DNA from: an uncultured Eubacteriaceae bacterium | Lineage (GTDB): Bacteria; Bacillota; Clostridia; Lachnospirales; Lachnospiraceae | NCBI GenBank assembly: GCA_945938055.1 | Contig: CAMEUH010000153.1 | Location: 1 to 6,111 of the forward strand | Direction: 5' to 3' | Length of the DNA stretch: 6,111 nt | Part shown: one piece after another, positions 1-5,296 of the stretch | How positions within the stretch are numbered: the first letter of the stretch is position 1 | How the letters are laid out: each line of letters begins with the position of its first letter | Position numbers and translations under genes: made by a program | The notes under the pieces: generated by a model | Seen by the model: only the letters and a program-made list of their open reading frames with translations | Database searches by the model: none | What the model was told of the DNA's origin: nothing

Positions 1-153
1 TATTGTGTTAGAAAACCACAATTCGCAACTCACATACCGCCCGGGGATAGGGAACACCCACCCTGTCGTCGTCATCCCGGATATCCGTCCCATACACTAC
101 TCCCCAACTTACATAAATATCATATTCGTTTTCAAGATTTTTAATAAAAGTGC

Positions 154-182
154 TTGCAAAATCGAACAAATGTTTGTATAAT
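154..182 (+). promoter_or_regulatory. Sigma-A promoter of the radical SAM/DUF4130 operon
   Basis: The -35 box TTGCAA is at 154-159 and the perfect -10 box TATAAT at 177-182, with an optimal 17-base spacer. The expected transcription start is near 188-190, almost on top of the first sensible ATG (189), so the mRNA is leaderless or has a leader of about 12 bases. No other comparable promoter was seen upstream of this gene. The spacer holds a LexA box, listed separately. Confidence 0.8.
163..176. promoter_or_regulatory. LexA (SOS) operator
   Basis: CGAACAAATGTTTG is a near-palindrome that fits the Firmicute LexA/DinR pattern CGAAC-N4-GTTY, including the R/N/R/Y preferences of the central four bases. 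The core is GAAC-N4-GTTT, one base off the perfect GAAC-N4-GTTC dyad. It lies wholly in the spacer between -35 and -10 and abuts the -10 box, where a bound repressor would block RNA polymerase. The site is seen directly; repression by LexA and induction by DNA damage are inferred from its sequence and position. Confidence 0.75.
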
Positions 183-188
183 ATAGTC

Positions 189-1637
189 ATGAGTGAAGTG
201 ATGGTTGGTTATACAACGGAGGAAAAATTAGAAATTCTGGCAGATGCTGCGAAATATGACGTGGCCTGTACCTCAAGCGGCGTGGACCGGAAGGGAAAGA
301 AAGGAGCTCTGGGAAACAGCAAGGCTTGTGGTATATGTCATAGCTTTGCGGCAGATGGAAGATGCATTTCGTTATTAAAAGTACTTCTTACAAATCATTG
401 TGTCTATGATTGCAAATACTGTCTGAACAGAAAATCCAATGATGTGAGGAGAGCTGCATTTGAGCCGGATGAATTATGTCAGCTTGTAGTGGAATTTTAT
501 AAGAGAAATTATATCGAAGGATTGTTTCTTAGTTCGGGGGTCATGAAGAATCCGGCATTTACCATGGAGAAGATGTGCGAAGTACTTTCTCTGCTTCGTG
601 GAAAGTACCGGTTTAACGGATATATTCATGTGAAGACGATTCCGGGAGCACCGGATGAACTGATTGCGAAGGCAGGATATCTTGCTGACAGAATGAGTGT
701 GAATCTGGAAATGCCAACAGCAGAGAGCCTTGGAAAGCTTGCACCGAATAAGAATTTTAAGACGATTCTTGACCCAATGGAAAAGATTAGTGGGACGATT
801 GCACAACACCGTCTGGCAATCGGTAAGGATGCAAGAATGGAACGAAGTACAATTAACAGGTATCTTGGCAACAGTATTTTCCATGAACCGGGACAGATTG
901 AAACATCCGGTGGTAATTTGCCTCGTGCATTGGAAGATAACACTTCGAAGAAGAATTATCTTTCGGTGACCGGTGAGGATAAGAAACTGCTTCGGCCCTT
1001 TGCACCGGCAGGTCAGAGCACGCAGATGATCATCGGGGCATCCGGTGAGAGTGACCTTGTCCTGATGCGGACTACACAGAAATTGTATCAGAATTATGAT
1101 TTGAAGAGGGTGTTCTTTTCAGCATATGTTCCCATTAATGAAGATTCTGAACTTCCGGCACTTGGAACGGCGCCACCGCTTCTCAGGGAGCATAGATTAT
1201 ATCAGGCAGACTGGCTGCTTCGATATTATGGTTTTCGGGCAGAGGAACTTTTGTCAGAGCAGAGACCGAATTTTAATGAGCAATTAGATCCAAAGTGTGA
1301 CTGGGCGTTAAGGCATCTGGAATTATTTCCGGTGGAAGTACAGAAGGCGTCTTATGAGATGCTTTTAAGAATTCCGGGAGTGGGACCGAAATCTGCCCAG
1401 CGGATTGTGAATGCCAGGAGATATGGAAAAATTGATTTCGTACATCTAAAGAAGATGGGAGTTGTTTTGAAACGGGCACATTATTTTATTACCTGTAATG
1501 GCCACATGATGTACAAGACTCCAATTGATGAGAATTATATCACCAGACAGATGATTTCGGTTAATGGAAGGGAGAATTGGCAGGTTAGTCATCAGAATGA
1601 ACAGTACCATCAGATGTCGCTGTTTGAGATGGGTTAG
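189..1637 (+). CDS. Putative DNA modification/repair radical SAM protein (TIGR03916-like)
   Basis: The protein has 482 residues from ATG 189. The radical SAM motif CX3CX2C is at C71, C75 and C78 (CVYDCKYC), where a 4Fe-4S cluster binds S-adenosylmethionine. It is preceded by a GICHS...DGRC segment (C50, C59) that I recall as typical of this family. The stretch FAPAGQSTQMIIGA begins near residue 271, and a helix-hairpin-helix (IPGVGPKSAQRIV, about 395-407) suggests DNA binding. Family members are usually about 400-420 residues; the excess seems to be an insertion at about 210-265. The family is always found with a DUF4130 partner, here the next gene 35 bases downstream, and that partner is sometimes fused to a uracil-DNA glycosylase-like domain. 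The reaction is unknown. Start choice: ATG 201 (478 residues) is also possible. GTG 150 is unlikely because it lies upstream of the promoter. No strong ribosome binding site precedes any candidate. Confidence 0.9.
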   Translation: MSEVMVGYTTEEKLEILADAAKYDVACTSSGVDRKGKKGALGNSKACGICHSFAADGRCISLLKVLLTNHCVYDCKYCLNRKSNDVRRAAFEPDELCQLVVEFYKRNYIEGLFLSSGVMKNPAFTMEKMCEVLSLLRGKYRFNGYIHVKTIPGAPDELIAKAGYLADRMSVNLEMPTAESLGKLAPNKNFKTILDPMEKISGTIAQHRLAIGKDARMERSTINRYLGNSIFHEPGQIETSGGNLPRALEDNTSKKNYLSVTGEDKKLLRPFAPAGQSTQMIIGASGESDLVLMRTTQKLYQNYDLKRVFFSAYVPINEDSELPALGTAPPLLREHRLYQADWLLRYYGFRAEELLSEQRPNFNEQLDPKCDWALRHLELFPVEVQKASYEMLLRIPGVGPKSAQRIVNARRYGKIDFVHLKKMGVVLKRAHYFITCNGHMMYKTPIDENYITRQMISVNGRENWQVSHQNEQYHQMSLFEMG

Positions 1638-1672
1638 CTGGATGTTCGTGTGTGAAAGAAAGGACTCGGAAA

Positions 1673-2437
1673 ATGAAGATATTTGTATGCAAGAATCGAT
1701 TTGAAGATATGATGAGTAGTATCTATGATGCCTGGTCCTGTGCATTAACCTGTGGTCATGATAACGTCTTTCTTATGTGTGGACCGGTTTTTCAGGAAAG
1801 TATTCTGGATGAATATATTTACGTGGAGGGTGACCGTGAAAAAGCAATCAAGGTAGTACGTTCAGTTTCAGGGAAAATGGGCGAGGAAGCAATGGAATTT
1901 ATTAAATATGCCAGTCTTTCCTGTGAGGAGGATGCGCTGGATGCCATATACCGCTTTATGGTGCAGGGATTTAAGATTGGACGTGGAATTACGAGGGCAT
2001 TAACGGAACCTGCGGTTGTAAGGCTTCTGGAGTTAAAGCGTAATGTAGGAAATGAGGCACATTCTTTTAGGGAATTTGTGCGATTTTCTTCCATTGACAA
2101 TCAGGTTTATGTGTCACATATTGAGCCGAAGAATAATATTCTGGAATTGGTTGGAATGCATTTTGCAGACCGTATGCCGTCGGAACATTTTATGATTGTG
2201 GATGATGGAAGGAAGCTGGCAATCGTACATCCTAAGGATAGTGAGAGTTTTTTTCGACATCTGACAGATGAGGAATTGAATACTCTTCTTAGAACAGATG
2301 CGGTCAGAGATGAATATAGCAGCATGTGGAAGACTTTTTTTAATACCATAGCGATTCGGGAACGTGAAAATAGAAAGTGCCAGCGTAACATGCTTCCGAT
2401 ATGGATGAGAAAGCATATGATTGAATTCATGGATTAG
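1673..2437 (+). CDS. DUF4130 (TIGR03915-type) putative DNA repair partner protein
   Basis: The protein has 254 residues from ATG 1673, chosen because AGGA at 1661-1664 sits 8 bases upstream; the in-frame GTG at 1652 lacks such a site. I recognise the family from its C-terminal half: conserved H-F-REFVRF, an I-P-NNILELVGMHFADRMP block and a MIVDDGRKLAIVHP block, at about residues 137-205. In this family the protein is the obligate partner of the radical SAM protein encoded just upstream, and in many genomes it is fused to a uracil-DNA glycosylase-like domain. Here it ends shortly after the DUF4130 region, so this is the unfused form. It has no signal peptide or membrane segment and should be cytosolic. 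It is probably co-transcribed from the LexA-box promoter. Its biochemical role is unknown; DNA repair or modification is inferred from partnership and context. Confidence 0.85.
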   Translation: MKIFVCKNRFEDMMSSIYDAWSCALTCGHDNVFLMCGPVFQESILDEYIYVEGDREKAIKVVRSVSGKMGEEAMEFIKYASLSCEEDALDAIYRFMVQGFKIGRGITRALTEPAVVRLLELKRNVGNEAHSFREFVRFSSIDNQVYVSHIEPKNNILELVGMHFADRMPSEHFMIVDDGRKLAIVHPKDSESFFRHLTDEELNTLLRTDAVRDEYSSMWKTFFNTIAIRERENRKCQRNMLPIWMRKHMIEFMD

Positions 2438-2460
2438 GGCAAACTCAAGGAAAGAACGGG

Positions 2461-2489
2461 TTGACACCTTGGGGATATGGTGATATATT
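2461..2489 (+). promoter_or_regulatory. Promoter of the lysine riboswitch/dapA leader
   Basis: A perfect -35 box TTGACA at 2461-2466 is followed after 17 bases by TATATT at 2484-2489. TG at 2481-2482 makes this an extended -10 (TGnTATATT). The expected start is near 2496, about 8-10 bases before the first strand of the riboswitch P1 helix. It lies 24 bases after the DUF4130 stop codon. Confidence 0.8.
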
Positions 2490-2503
2490 ATAAGAAATCA
2501 ATA

Positions 2504-2671
2504 TTAAGTAGAGGTTGCGTTTGTTTAAGAGTAGGTTGTGATTTGTGGCAGGCACAGATAATTGCAGGTGAAAGGGAACGACGCCGAAGCGGCAGATTGC
2601 CTGAAAGTCTGCATGCTGGGCATATGGTGAAGAATCATGTGACTGTCATCGTAAGATGGGGAGCTACTTGA
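2504..2671 (+). ncRNA. Lysine riboswitch (L-box) aptamer
   Basis: The closing P1 helix pairs AAGTAG (2506-2511) with CTACTT (2664-2669). Inside it, in the right order, are the conserved L-box segments GAGGTTGCG (2511-2519), AAGAGTAGG (2527-2535), GGTGAAAGGGAAC (2567-2579), GCCGAAG (2583-2589), GACTGTCATC (2641-2650) and GGGGAGCTAC just before the end. This aptamer class binds L-lysine and usually lowers expression of lysine synthesis or transport genes. Its position directly before dapA, the first committed step of that pathway, agrees. The assignment rests on the pattern of conserved blocks plus the P1 pairing; I did not run a covariance model. Confidence 0.93.
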
Positions 2672-2704
2672 AGAATATATCGCTTTTTTGTGCATTCTTT
2701 GAGT
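2666..2704 (+). promoter_or_regulatory. Putative antiterminator helix of the lysine riboswitch
   Basis: ACTTGAAGAAT (2666-2676) can pair with ATTCTTTGAGT (2694-2704) over 11 positions, two of them G-U, with a 17-base loop. The left arm reuses the last bases of the P1 helix (2666-2669). The right arm overlaps the foot of the terminator stem (2702-2704). Lysine-bound P1 should therefore exclude this helix and let the terminator form. The pairing is seen; the switching order is inferred. The overlap with the terminator is only three bases, so the competition may be partial. Confidence 0.55.
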
Positions 2705-2727
2705 TAACCCTGTGGTTAGCTTTTTTT
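2702..2727 (+). terminator. Riboswitch-controlled intrinsic terminator
   Basis: AGTTAACC (2702-2709) pairs with GGTTAGCT (2714-2721) as an 8-base-pair stem with one G-U pair, closed by the loop CTGT, and runs into seven T at 2721-2727. It lies 31 bases after the aptamer and 86 bases before dapA, the expected expression platform for lysine-dependent premature termination. Confidence 0.85.
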
Positions 2728-2742
2728 ACTTTAAGGGAGTGG

Positions 2743-2799
2743 ATGGAAGAAACAGTAAATTGCTGGAATATCCGGTTCCAATTGATTGAATTTATTTAA
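2743..2799 (+). CDS. Possible 18-residue upstream ORF in the dapA leader
   Basis: ATG at 2743 opens an 18-codon frame ending with TAA at 2797-2799. AAGGGAG (2733-2739) lies only 3 bases before the ATG, which is tighter than ideal. The stop codon overlaps the dapA ribosome binding site (2798-2804), so ribosomes ending here would sit on the dapA initiation region. The peptide contains no lysine, so it is not a classical lysine attenuation peptide. It is only made when the upstream terminator is read through. It may be chance; translation is not shown. Confidence 0.25.
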   Translation: MEETVNCWNIRFQLIEFI

Positions 2800-2804
2800 G
2801 GAGG
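2798..2804 (+). promoter_or_regulatory. dapA ribosome binding site
   Basis: AAGGAGG lies 9 bases before ATG 2814, a near-perfect match to the anti-Shine-Dalgarno sequence, and fixes the dapA start. It overlaps the stop of the possible 18-codon upstream ORF. Confidence 0.85.
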
Positions 2805-2813
2805 ACTTTTTCA

Positions 2814-3698
2814 ATGGCAATTTTTAAGGGAGCAGGTGTTGCAATCGTTACACCAATGACAGAGACAGGAGCGGTAAATTACGATAAGCTGGCGGAAATC
2901 ATTGATTATCAGATTGAAAATCAAACAGATAGTATTGTAATCTGCGGTACAACCGGTGAGGCTTCCACACTGACACATGAAGAACATCTGGAAGCAATTC
3001 GTTTTACCGTAGAAAAGGTAAATAAGCGGATTCCGGTTATTGCAGGAACCGGTTCCAACTGTACGGAAACGGCAATTTATCTTTCAACTGAGGCCGAAAA
3101 GAGCGGAGCAGACGGACTGTTAATTGTTACTCCGTATTACAACAAGGCGACACAGGCAGGATTGATTGAGCATTATACCATGATTGCAAAGTCGGTTGAT
3201 TTACCAATTATTATGTACAATGTTCCGGGACGTACCGGATGTAATATTTTACCGCAGACAGCCGTAACGCTTGCTAAGAATGTAGAAAACATTGTTGGTA
3301 TCAAGGAAGCAACCGGTAACATTTCCCAGTGTGCAAAGCTTATGTCACTGGCAGAAGGATGTATTGACATGTATTCCGGCAATGATGATCAGATTGTGCC
3401 AATCATGTCACTTGGCGGATGTGGAGTTATTTCCGTATTATCTAATATTGCACCGAAGAATACCCATGATATTGTTGCAAAATATCTTGAGGGGGATGTG
3501 GCAGGAAGCTTAAAGCTTCAGTTAGAGGCAATTGAACTGATTGATGCATTGTTCTGTGAGGTCAATCCGATTCCGGTTAAGCATGCCATGAATCTCATGG
3601 GAATGGAAGTGGGACCATTAAGAAGACCATTATCACCAATGGAACCTGCTAATCTGGAAAAGTTAAAGAATGCAATGAAAAACTACGGCTTATTATAA
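2814..3698 (+). CDS. dapA: 4-hydroxy-tetrahydrodipicolinate synthase
   Basis: Cytosolic enzyme that condenses pyruvate with L-aspartate semialdehyde, the first committed step to diaminopimelate (cell wall) and lysine. It has 294 residues, the usual length for this TIM-barrel family. Visible active-site features are GTTGE with T46 and T47, Y109 in TPYYNK, Y135 and R140 in YNVPGRTG, and the Schiff-base lysine K164 in GIKEATGN, matching T44, T45, Y107, Y133, R138 and K161 of the E. coli enzyme. The start is fixed by AAGGAGG 9 bases upstream. Expression is probably lowered by lysine through the L-box riboswitch and terminator in its leader. dapB follows 54 bases downstream on the same strand. Nothing is truncated or missing. 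Confidence 0.97.
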   Translation: MAIFKGAGVAIVTPMTETGAVNYDKLAEIIDYQIENQTDSIVICGTTGEASTLTHEEHLEAIRFTVEKVNKRIPVIAGTGSNCTETAIYLSTEAEKSGADGLLIVTPYYNKATQAGLIEHYTMIAKSVDLPIIMYNVPGRTGCNILPQTAVTLAKNVENIVGIKEATGNISQCAKLMSLAEGCIDMYSGNDDQIVPIMSLGGCGVISVLSNIAPKNTHDIVAKYLEGDVAGSLKLQLEAIELIDALFCEVNPIPVKHAMNLMGMEVGPLRRPLSPMEPANLEKLKNAMKNYGLL

Positions 3699-3705
3699 GA
3701 AACGG

Positions 3706-3724
3706 TTCGGCAGACAGTGCCGGA
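3706..3724 (+). other. Stem-loop between dapA and dapB
   Basis: TTCGGCA (3706-3712) pairs with TGCCGGA (3718-3724), seven pairs including one G-U, around the loop GACAG. No T-run follows, so it is not an intrinsic terminator. It could be an mRNA processing or stabilising hairpin in the dapA-dapB transcript, or have no function. Confidence 0.35.
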
Positions 3725-3752
3725 AAAGAACGGATAAATTGGGAGGTACATA

Positions 3753-4508
3753 ATGGTTCGAATTATAATGCACGGCTGTAATGGTAAAATGGGTCAGGTA
3801 ATTACCGGACTTGTGGCAAAGGATGGGGAAGCAGAAATTGTTGCAGGAATTGATCCGTATGATGATGGTCATAATGCATATCCGGTATTTTCTTCCTTTC
3901 ATGATTGTATCGTAAAGGCAGATGTCATCATTGACTTTGCAACTGCCAAGGCTGTGGATGGGTTATTGGAATATTGTAAGAAAAATAATGTTCCTGCGGT
4001 CATCTGTACAACAGGACTTTCTGAGGAACAGATTGAGAAAATTCATGAAACATGTAAGGAAGTGGCTATTCTAAAGTCTGCGAACATGTCTTTGGGAATT
4101 AATACGCTGTTTAAACTGTTAAAGCAGGCAACTGCCATTCTGGCACCGGCAAATTTTGACATGGAGATTGTGGAAAAGCACCATAACCAGAAGCTGGATG
4201 CCCCAAGCGGAACAGCACTTGCACTTGCTGATTCCATGAAGGAAGCATTGGATGACAGCTATTATTACAAATATGACCGCTCACAGGAGCGGGCAAAGCG
4301 TGACCCGAAGGAAATCGGCATTAGTGCAGTACGCGGTGGTACCATTGTTGGTGAGCATGAAGTATTTTTCTGTGGCGAGGATGAGGTCATTGAGTTTAAG
4401 CATACAGCATATTCAAAGTCCATTTTTGCCAAAGGCGCCATTGAAGCTGCTAAGTTCCTTGCAGGAAAGCCGGCTGGCATGTATGACATGAGTGATGTAA
4501 TTGGATAA
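3753..4508 (+). CDS. dapB: 4-hydroxy-tetrahydrodipicolinate reductase
   Basis: Cytosolic NAD(P)H-dependent reductase that converts the DapA product to tetrahydrodipicolinate, the second committed step of diaminopimelate/lysine synthesis. It has 251 residues, normal for clostridial DapB. The Rossmann nucleotide-binding motif GCNGKMG is at 8-14, and an acidic residue D34 follows the second strand. The family signature is EKHHNQKLDAPSGTAL, with H143 and H144 (catalytic-site histidines), K147, and G153-T154 that bind substrate. GGGAGG at 3741-3746 lies 6 bases before the ATG and supports the start. It lies 54 bases downstream of dapA with no terminator between, so it should share the lysine riboswitch. 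No other lysine-pathway gene follows; the rest of the pathway must lie elsewhere. Confidence 0.97.
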   Translation: MVRIIMHGCNGKMGQVITGLVAKDGEAEIVAGIDPYDDGHNAYPVFSSFHDCIVKADVIIDFATAKAVDGLLEYCKKNNVPAVICTTGLSEEQIEKIHETCKEVAILKSANMSLGINTLFKLLKQATAILAPANFDMEIVEKHHNQKLDAPSGTALALADSMKEALDDSYYYKYDRSQERAKRDPKEIGISAVRGGTIVGEHEVFFCGEDEVIEFKHTAYSKSIFAKGAIEAAKFLAGKPAGMYDMSDVIG

Positions 4509-4511
4509 AAA
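4483..4511 (+). promoter_or_regulatory. Weak candidate promoter for rubrerythrin
   Basis: ATGACA at 4483-4488 (five of six -35 bases) and TAAAAA at 4506-4511 (four of six -10 bases) are 17 bases apart, overlapping the end of dapB. If real, it lets the rubrerythrin gene be expressed when the riboswitch shuts off dapAB. The match is modest and such pairs occur by chance in A/T-rich sequence. Confidence 0.25.
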
Positions 4512-4540
4512 TTTAAAATAACATATAGGAGGCAAAAAAC

Positions 4541-5074
4541 ATGGAATTAAAGGGTTCAAAAACAGAAGCAAATTTACGTACTGCATTTGCAGGAGAAAGT
4601 CAGGCAAGAAATAAGTATACCTATTTCGCATCCGTTGCCAAGAAGGAAGGATATGAGCAGATTGCAGCTATTTTCTTAAAGACGGCAGAGAATGAAAAAG
4701 AACATGCGAAAATGTGGTTCAAGGCATTAGGAGAGCTTGGTAATACGGTTGCAAATTTAAATGCGGCTGCAGATGGCGAAAACTATGAGTGGACAGACAT
4801 GTATGCACAGTTTGCCAAGGAAGCAGAAGAAGAAGGATTCACAGAGCTTGCTGCCAGATTTAAGATGGTAGGTGAGATTGAAAAGGCTCATGAAGAACGT
4901 TACAGAGCATTATTAAAGAATGTGGAAATGCAGCAGGTATTTGAAAAGGGTGAAATGACCATGTGGGAATGCCGTAACTGTGGACATCTGGTAATGGGTA
5001 AGAAAGCACCGGAGGTTTGTCCGGTATGTGCGCATCCACAGAGTTTCTTTGAGGTAAGAAGCGAGAATTACTAA
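4541..5074 (+). CDS. Rubrerythrin
   Basis: Cytosolic non-haem iron peroxidase of anaerobes, reducing hydrogen peroxide with electrons passed through its rubredoxin domain. It has 177 residues, close to the usual length. The N-terminal ferritin-like four-helix domain (about 1-135) shows the diiron ligands: E19 in FAGESQARN, E52 and H55 (ExxH in ENEKEHAK), E80 and E83, and E114 and H117 (second ExxH, EKAH). The C-terminal rubredoxin-like domain (about 141-171) has C144xxC147 and C160xxC163 for one iron. AGGAGG at 4527-4532, 8 bases before the ATG, fixes the start. The gene lies 32 bases after dapB, close enough for co-transcription, though a weak promoter of its own is possible. A probable terminator follows. 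I saw no PerR-like palindrome upstream. Confidence 0.96.
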   Translation: MELKGSKTEANLRTAFAGESQARNKYTYFASVAKKEGYEQIAAIFLKTAENEKEHAKMWFKALGELGNTVANLNAAADGENYEWTDMYAQFAKEAEEEGFTELAARFKMVGEIEKAHEERYRALLKNVEMQQVFEKGEMTMWECRNCGHLVMGKKAPEVCPVCAHPQSFFEVRSENY

Positions 5075-5081
5075 GAGAAAG

Positions 5082-5106
5082 TGTGCGTAATAATGCACAA
5101 TTTTTT
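5082..5106 (+). terminator. Probable intrinsic terminator after rubrerythrin
   Basis: TGTGCG (5082-5087) pairs with TGCACA (5094-5099), six pairs with one G-U next to the loop TAATAA, then one A and six T (5101-5106). The stem is short, so it may be leaky, but it begins only 7 bases after the rubrerythrin stop codon, where the end of the dap/rubrerythrin transcript is expected. Confidence 0.65.
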
Positions 5107-5160
5107 CCGGCAGGACATACTGCAAAATAAACAAAAATGATTTGCCGTCAGGGATTTTTC

Positions 5161-5189
5161 TTACGAAATGAACAATTTTGTGTTAAGAT
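5161..5189 (+). promoter_or_regulatory. Candidate extended -10 promoter of the CarD-family gene
   Basis: TTACGA (5161-5166) and TAAGAT (5184-5189) are spaced by 17 bases, and TG at 5181-5182 gives the extended -10 form. The hexamers are imperfect (three and four of six bases), but this is the best promoter-like site between the rubrerythrin terminator and the next gene. It would give a leader of about 100 bases. Confidence 0.4.
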
Positions 5190-5242
5190 AATAAAAAGAG
5201 AAAAAATCGTAAGAAAATGGATATTGGCACAAATCTCATGTG

Positions 5243-5280
5243 AAGCGTCTGCTCATTGTAGGTTGGGCAGGCGTTTTCTT
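5243..5280 (+). terminator. Terminator-like hairpin in the leader of the CarD-family gene
   Basis: Bases 5243-5254 pair with 5265-5276 in a 12-base-pair stem with three G-U pairs (core GCGTCTGCTC against GGGCAGGCGT) and a 10-base loop. The stem runs into a T-rich tract TTTTCTTT (5274-5281). It looks like an intrinsic terminator, yet the ribosome binding site of the next gene (GGGAGG, 5284-5289) starts only a few bases later. It may therefore be an attenuator in that gene's leader or the end of a short upstream RNA. No known riboswitch class was recognised upstream. Confidence 0.6.
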
Positions 5281-5296
5281 TATGGGAGGTTTGGTT

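Noticed and set aside
150..188. GTG at 150 as start of the radical SAM gene, adding 13 residues.
   Set aside because: This codon lies upstream of the -35 box and the extension covers the LexA box and promoter. It has no ribosome binding site and does not resemble the family's N-terminus.
8..190. A 60-codon open frame on the minus strand, divergent from the radical SAM gene.
   Set aside because: It has no ribosome binding site before its ATG at 190 and no promoter in a sensible place, and I recognise no family. The local sequence (about 40-110) is more GC-rich than the rest and G-biased on the minus strand, so a gene remnant is possible, but nothing positive supports translation.
2477..2671. 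A 64-codon + strand frame between the DUF4130 gene and dapA.
   Set aside because: It lies almost wholly inside the lysine riboswitch aptamer and encodes a low-complexity Arg/Gly-rich product with no recognised domain.
5240..5296. Hydrophobic 19-residue N-terminal extension of the CarD protein resembling a signal or membrane anchor.
   Set aside because: The bases encode the leader hairpin and ribosome binding site. A strong GGGAGG 7 bases before ATG 5297 and the family's usual N-terminus place the start there.
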